Assembly (NCBI RefSeq): GCF_011382985.1
Contig: NZ_CP049933.1
Span: 1,364,001-1,428,000 of the forward strand
Origin: Leucobacter coleopterorum
Lineage (GTDB): Bacteria > Actinomycetota > Actinomycetes > Actinomycetales > Microbacteriaceae
Direction of reading: 5' to 3'
Length of the DNA: 64,000 nt
The translations under genes were made by a program, and so were the position numbers. Below, piece by piece: positions 59,342-64,000 of this stretch (its first letter is position 1; each line of letters opens with the position of its first letter). The notes under the pieces were generated by a model. It searched no databases, was not told the DNA's origin, and worked only from the letters and a program-made list of their open reading frames with translations.

Positions 59342-60288
59342 GACTTGCTCCCGGAGGTGCCAGTCAGGGCCGAAACGATGAGGTCGCTGTCGTAGCGAAT
59401 CAGGTCGAGGTAGCTGGGCACTGGGCCGTCGGACTCAGAGAGCGAATCAACGTAGAGGGTGCCGCCAAACTTCGTATCCGTCGCATCGACCACCTGCTGC
59501 ATGGGAGCGTCAGAGACGGTCGATTCGCAGAACACCGCGGGTACGTCGTTTTTGCGCACGAACTCAATCGCTGCGGCTATCTGCTTCGGGGTCGCCTGCT
59601 GTTCCGCGTTTACCGCCCAGATGTACTGCTCCGTGAGCCCCGCGTCTCGCGCGAGGTAAGAGAATGCTCCCTCGCAGCTCACTAGCGCTCGCTGTTTCTG
59701 TGGCAGCGTGTCGAGTTGAGTGACCAGTTCATCCTGCACCGCTTGCAGCTTGGCCTTGTATGCCTTGCCATTGGTCTCGAAATCGTACCTGTGTTTCGGG
59801 TCGAGTTTGCTAAACGCATCCACCATATTGTCGACGTACTTCTGTACGTTGACGGGGCTCATCCAGGCGTGCGGGTTTGGCTTGCCTGCGTAGGTGTCCT
59901 CGGTGATGTCGATGGGCTCGACACCCTTTGAGGCAACAACATGCGGCACGTCGAGGTCTGCAACAAACCGCGTAAACCAGGCCTCAAGGTTCATGCCGTT
60001 GTCGAGGATCAGGTCGGCGTTGGCGGCTTTACGAATATCGCCGGGGGTGGGCTCGTAACCGTGAATCTCGGCCCCAACCTTGGTGATCGACTCCACCTGC
60101 AGGTGGTCACCGGCGACATTTCGGGCGATGTCGGCGAGCACCGTGAACGTCGTCAACACAATCGGCTTTTCGGCTGTGTCGCTCTTTCCACTGTTGGTGT
60201 TGCTGGCGCCGCACCCTGAAAGTGCAACCGCGAGCGCAATCGCGATAACAGAGACGGTTGCGTGTCGTAGAGACCGGCTGGGGCTCAT
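59338..60288 (-). CDS. manganese-type (MntC/TroA-like) metal-binding lipoprotein
   Basis: The 316-residue lipoprotein has a signal ending in LAVALSGCGA (lipobox LSGC) and the cluster A-I metal-binding fold. The ligands appear to be His in GAEIHGYEPTPGD, His in KPNPHAWMSP, Glu in SCEGAFSYLARD and Asp in YVDSLSESDGP. His-His-Glu-Asp favours manganese over zinc, and there is no His-rich loop. ATG 60288 has GAGGAG upstream. First gene of the operon. Confidence 0.93.
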   Translation of the reverse strand: MSPSRSLRHATVSVIAIALAVALSGCGASNTNSGKSDTAEKPIVLTTFTVLADIARNVAGDHLQVESITKVGAEIHGYEPTPGDIRKAANADLILDNGMNLEAWFTRFVADLDVPHVVASKGVEPIDITEDTYAGKPNPHAWMSPVNVQKYVDNMVDAFSKLDPKHRYDFETNGKAYKAKLQAVQDELVTQLDTLPQKQRALVSCEGAFSYLARDAGLTEQYIWAVNAEQQATPKQIAAAIEFVRKNDVPAVFCESTVSDAPMQQVVDATDTKFGGTLYVDSLSESDGPVPSYLDLIRYDSDLIVSALTGTSGSKS

Positions 60289-60331
60289 GTGTGCTCCTCG
60301 CGGAATGGTGTACGTGTTTTGGGTACTGCTA

Positions 60332-60360
60332 ACTATATTGTTCGTTATGTCGAACTTCAA
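60332..60360 (-). promoter_or_regulatory. metal-operon promoter with inverted repeat in the spacer
   Basis: On the minus strand TTGAAG and TATAGT are 17 bases apart. GTTCG/CGAAC (60340-60344 and 60351-60355) is an inverted repeat with six bases between, entirely in the spacer. A metalloregulator (MntR/DtxR or Zur type) is a plausible binder. The -10 lies 44 bases before the start codon. Confidence 0.55.
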
Positions 60361-60447
60361 TTCAAGGGGTGCCGTACTTTTCGTTAGGTAACCGAATGAT
60401 GCTGGAAAATCGCCCACGTTCAGCCGCGGCCAGATACGCTTGGGGTC

Positions 60448-61766
60448 ATGTTGGCAACTGCAGGCGAGGATGAGCAGCAGCTCTCTGAAACGGTGCGTAT
60501 CGCGCGCGATCTGATTCGTATCAACACAACAAACAGGGGCGGGGGAGATGCCGAACCGGAGCGCCCCGCGGCAGACTACGTGGCCGCGTACCTTACTGAA
60601 CTGGGCCTGCAGCCAGAGATTTTTGAGTCAAACCCGGGCCGCGCGAGTGTGGTTGCGCGAGTGGAGGGAACGGATCCCGAACTGCCCGCGCTCGTGTTGC
60701 ACGGGCACCTCGATGTTGTGCCAGCTGACCCCGTCAACTGGTCGGTAGATCCGTTTGCTGGTGTTATCAAGGACGGCATGCTCTGGGGTCGTGGCGCTGT
60801 CGACATGAAGGACATGGATGCCATGATCCTGACCGCCATGGCTGAGCTGTTGCGCGCGGGTGAGTGCCCCGCCGCACCGTGATTCTTGCTTTTTTTGCTG
60901 ACGAAGAGGCCGGTGGCGAGCTCGGTTCCCACTACATGGTCGAGCACCACCCCGAACTCTTCAAAGGGGCCGCAACGGCAATCAGCGAGGTCGGTGGTTA
61001 CTCGATCGACGTCGAGGGCACCCGCGCCTATCTGATCCAGACCGGCGAAAAATCTCTCGATTGGATCAAGCTGCGCGCGCGGGGCACAGCGGCCCACGGC
61101 TCGCGAGTGTGGCAGGACAACGCAGTGACCAGGCTCGCCGAGGCTGTGGCGGCGCTCGGGCGACACGAGTGGCCCCTGAATTTATGCGACACCACTCGTG
61201 AACTCATCGATGCGCTCGCGGCGATTCTGGGTGAGCAGCCGACCGAGGCTGGTGCCGAAGACCTCGTGATGCGGCTTGGCAAGGGCGGCGGTTTCATTCA
61301 CGCGAGTCTGCGCAACACAAGTAACCCGACGGTGCTGAACGCAGGCTACAAACACAACGTGATCCCTGACACAGCCGAGGCACTGGTCGACGTGCGGGCG
61401 ATCCCCGCAGATCAGGCGACAATTCTCGACGAGGTACAGCGCATCGTGGGCGACGACATTGAGATCGAGGTCATGCACTCCGACATCGGCCTCGAGGTCC
61501 CTTTTGGCGGTGAACTGATCGAAGCGATGACTGCGAGTCTGCAGCGCCACGATCCTGAGGCGCGCGTGCTTCCCTATCTACTCTCGGGAGGCACCGATAA
61601 CAAGGCGCTCTCGAAGCTTGGCATTACGGGCTATGGGTTTGCCCCGCTGCGGTTGCCTGCAGACCTTGACTTTCCGGGCATGTTCCACGGTATCGACGAG
61701 CGGGTGCCTCTTGACGCGATCGACTTCGGTCACCGCGTCCTCGTTGATCTGCTCCGCACATATTAA
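60448..61766 (+). CDS. M20-family metallopeptidase, one frameshift
   Basis: The reconstructed protein has 439 residues. The M20 metal sites are LVLHGHLDVVPAD (His, then Asp), WGRGAVDMKDMD (bridging Asp), FFADEEAGGELG (catalytic Glu pair), and a C-terminal His in FHGIDERV. The dimerisation insert is present. The break at CCCC 60867-60870 is fixed by one C, giving AGECPRRTVILAFFADEE. It is likely a dipeptidase, ArgE/DapE-like amidohydrolase or carboxypeptidase; substrate unresolved. Confidence 0.9.
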
Positions 61767-61851
61767 GGATCAGTCCGCTATTCTTGACGGCGGCCCTGTC
61801 ACGTTTGCGTGAGTCTGGGCTGGGCGAGACCCCCTCGCTGTGAAAGGAAAC

Positions 61852-62754
61852 ATGGGAATCTTCGAGGCGATCCTGCTCGGCATTTTGCAAGGCCTGACCG
61901 AGTTCCTCCCGATCTCGTCGAGCGCGCACCTGCGGGTGGCGAGCGAACTTATGGGCATTGGTGACGCGGGAGCCGCGTTCACCGCGATCACGCAGATCGG
62001 CACCGAAGCCGCCGTGATTGTGTTCTTCTGGCGCGATATTGTGAGGATCATCGGCCGCTGGTTCCGTTCGCTCACAGGATCGGTGCCGCGCAAGGATCCC
62101 GACGCGCTCATGGGGTGGTGGATCATCATCGGCACGCTGCCGATCGTGGTGCTCGGACTGCTCTTTCAGGATCAGATTGAAACTACGCTGCGTTCGCTGT
62201 GGTTTGTCGCCATCAGCCTGATCGTATTTGGTCTGCTGCTCGGCGTCGCAGATCGCGTCGGACAAAAGGTGCGCCCGCTCGAAAAGCTCACGTGGAAGCA
62301 CGGCCTCATCTACGGGTTTGCCCAGGCACTCGCGCTGATCCCCGGTGTCTCGCGTTCAGGCGGCACCATCACCGCTGGTCTCTTCATGGGCTACAAGCGC
62401 GAGGCAGCAGCGCGCTACTCGTTCCTGCTCGCGATCCCTGCCGTGCTCGGCTCCGGTTTCTACCAGGTGTACAAGGCGCTGAAGGCTCCTGAATCTGAGA
62501 CGCCGATGAGTCTGACGCTCGTCGCTACCGTGGTCGCGTTTGTCGTTGCGATCTTCGTGATTGGCCTCTTCATGAAGTACATCTCAAAGGGCAGCTTCTT
62601 GCCGTTTGTCATCTACCGTGTGGTGGTCGGCGCTGCGATCATCGTGCTGCTGAGCACCGGAGTGCTCTCGGCCGATGGAGGTACCGCTGCGAGCGGGCAA
62701 ACTCCGCCCGTTCAGACTCAGTCCGCCGAACTCACGACTGGAGCCGCGCTGTGA
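61852..62754 (+). CDS. uppP: undecaprenyl-diphosphate phosphatase
   Basis: This 300-residue BacA-type phosphatase has [20 protein letters not shown] near the start and the second motif [20 protein letters not shown], with seven or eight helices. It recycles undecaprenyl pyrophosphate to the carrier lipid for cell-wall synthesis. ATG 61852 follows AAAGGAAAC; the upstream GTG would overlap that site. The stop overlaps the mshC GTG. Confidence 0.94.
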   Translation: MGIFEAILLGILQGLTEFLPISSSAHLRVASELMGIGDAGAAFTAITQIGTEAAVIVFFWRDIVRIIGRWFRSLTGSVPRKDPDALMGWWIIIGTLPIVVLGLLFQDQIETTLRSLWFVAISLIVFGLLLGVADRVGQKVRPLEKLTWKHGLIYGFAQALALIPGVSRSGGTITAGLFMGYKREAAARYSFLLAIPAVLGSGFYQVYKALKAPESETPMSLTLVATVVAFVVAIFVIGLFMKYISKGSFLPFVIYRVVVGAAIIVLLSTGVLSADGGTAASGQTPPVQTQSAELTTGAAL

Positions 62755-63995
62755 GAACCTGGACTCCGCCAGTACTGCCCGAGTTGCCTGGAGAGGGCCT
62801 GACGCCCAAACTCTTCAACACGGCGAAACAGCGACTCGAACACCCCGCAATTCCTGATGGCCGCGCACTTCTCTACGTGTGCGGCATTACGCCCTACGAC
62901 GCGACCCATCTCGGGCACGCGTTCACCTACCTCACGTTTGACATCATGCAGCGGGCCTGGCGTGACGCGGGCATCGAAACCGTGTACGCGCAGAACATCA
63001 CTGACATCGACGATCCACTGCTTGAACGCGCAAACGCTACGAACGTCGATTGGCAGGAGCTCGCGGAAGAACAGATTGGACTGTTCCGCTCAGACATGCA
63101 CCGCATGGGCATGATCCCGCCCGAGCACTACGTCGCTGTGACCGAACAGATCACCGAGATCGCTGAGGCCGTGCGCGAGCTAAAGCAGCTTGGGTTTGCG
63201 TACGAGGTGCCCACGGAGGGTGCTGCCGGACACGACATCTATTTCGACATTGATGCTGCACAGCAGTCGTCGCAGTGGCGGCTCGGTGATGTTGCCCCCT
63301 ACGGCCACGCTGTCATGCTGCAGCTGAGTGCTGAACGCGGCGGCGATCCCGAGCGACCCGGCAAGCGCAACGCGCTAGATCCTCTGCTGTGGCGTTCGGC
63401 CCGCGAGGGCGAGCCCAGCTGGCAGAGCCCGGTCGGTGAAGGGCGCCCAGGCTGGCACGTTGAATGCTCGGTCATTGCAACGCGCGCCCTCGGTGGTGCG
63501 TTCACGGTGCAGGGCGGTGGTGAGGACCTTGTCTTCCCACACCACGAGTTCACTGCGGCCCACGCCACGGCGCTCTCGGGCACCCCGCTCGCGCACGCGT
63601 ATTGCCACGCTGGTCTCGTCTCGTATCAGGGTCACAAGATGTCAAAGTCGCGTGGCAATCTGGTGTTTGTTTCGAAGTTGCTGAACGCGGGGGCGGATCC
63701 GTCCGCGATTCGCCTCGGCCTGCTTGCTCACCACTACCGCTCGGAGTGGGAGTGGAGCGACGGTGACCTTGAGGTCGCGACGCGCAGGTTGAAGGGATGG
63801 CAGCAAGGCCTCACTCGTCAGAGTGATGACCCGGCGTCATCTCTCGCGGTGCTGCAGCAGCTGCGCGCAGCCCTCGCGAACGACCTCGACACGACCGTGA
63901 TGCTCGCGACCCTCGACGCGGCGCTGGATCGTGGCGTCGACGACCCCAATCTGATCGCGGATGCCGTGACAGCCCTGCTCGGGGTGACGCTCTAG
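62751..63995 (+). CDS. mshC: mycothiol cysteine ligase
   Basis: MshC joins cysteine to glucosaminyl-inositol in mycothiol synthesis. The 414-residue protein has the HIGH-like [23 protein letters not shown], the cysteine-binding/zinc site WHVECSVIA and HHEFTAAHA, and the KMSKS loop [13 protein letters not shown]. It resembles CysRS but lacks the tRNA anticodon domain. GTG 62751 overlaps uppP by four bases, a common pairing in actinobacteria. The stop is at 63993-63995, five bases before the window ends. Confidence 0.95.
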   Translation: MRTWTPPVLPELPGEGLTPKLFNTAKQRLEHPAIPDGRALLYVCGITPYDATHLGHAFTYLTFDIMQRAWRDAGIETVYAQNITDIDDPLLERANATNVDWQELAEEQIGLFRSDMHRMGMIPPEHYVAVTEQITEIAEAVRELKQLGFAYEVPTEGAAGHDIYFDIDAAQQSSQWRLGDVAPYGHAVMLQLSAERGGDPERPGKRNALDPLLWRSAREGEPSWQSPVGEGRPGWHVECSVIATRALGGAFTVQGGGEDLVFPHHEFTAAHATALSGTPLAHAYCHAGLVSYQGHKMSKSRGNLVFVSKLLNAGADPSAIRLGLLAHHYRSEWEWSDGDLEVATRRLKGWQQGLTRQSDDPASSLAVLQQLRAALANDLDTTVMLATLDAALDRGVDDPNLIADAVTALLGVTL

Positions 63996-64000
63996 CTGAC

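Overview
The window looks like chromosome of a high-GC Gram-positive bacterium, most likely Microbacteriaceae and Leucobacter-like. The basis is mycothiol ligase MshC, a four-S1-domain RpsA, an ANTAR response regulator, a long actinobacterial RNase E/G, a DUF222 HNH protein, and the obg-proB-proA-nadD-rsfS-tRNA-Ala order. The genus is inferred, not shown.

The left part (1-19.4 kb) is housekeeping: the end of a SulP transporter, tRNA-Leu(CAA), pdtaR, polA, rpsA, coaE, a VKOR-family protein, rne, rplU-rpmA-obg-proB-proA, nadD, rsfS and tRNA-Ala(GGC). The middle (19.5-44.6 kb) is accessory and catabolic. It holds an HxlR/SnoaL-like pair, a LysR/flavoprotein pair, a divergent dehydrogenase pair (isopropylmalate-dehydrogenase-like, and aldehyde dehydrogenase plus SDR), and a TetR-controlled acyl-CoA operon (enoyl-CoA-reductase-like SDR, ADP-forming acyl-CoA ligase, acyl-CoA dehydrogenase, enoyl-CoA hydratase, MFS carrier). 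A peptide-type ABC importer with an amidase follows, divergent from a GntR regulator. The right part (44.6-64 kb) has a RecQ-like helicase with a phosphoribosyltransferase-like tail, MerR, two FluC/CrcB channels, pdxY, a GlcD-like oxidase, gluQ, GerW and SGNH genes, an SF2 helicase, tRNA-Leu(GAG), an APC permease, a manganese-type ABC importer, an M20 peptidase, uppP and mshC.

The most pervasive feature is a set of 27 apparent single-base deletions in 20 otherwise well-conserved genes, nearly all in G or C runs. Restoring one base at each site brings every affected gene to a whole number of codons and a normal family length. Essential genes (polA, obg) are hit, so this is most simply an assembly or base-calling artefact. 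I annotate those genes as single loci across their breaks.

The best regulatory signals are three 16-bp palindromes between the TetR gene and the acyl-CoA operon, and a 14-bp sequence shared by the GntR/importer promoter region and the dehydrogenase promoter region 18 kb away. An inverted repeat sits inside the spacer of the manganese operon promoter, and triple GTGGACCA elements lie upstream of pdxY. Several short tandem repeats occur in the accessory half. I saw no CRISPR array, prophage, complete insertion sequence, rRNA or recognisable defence system.
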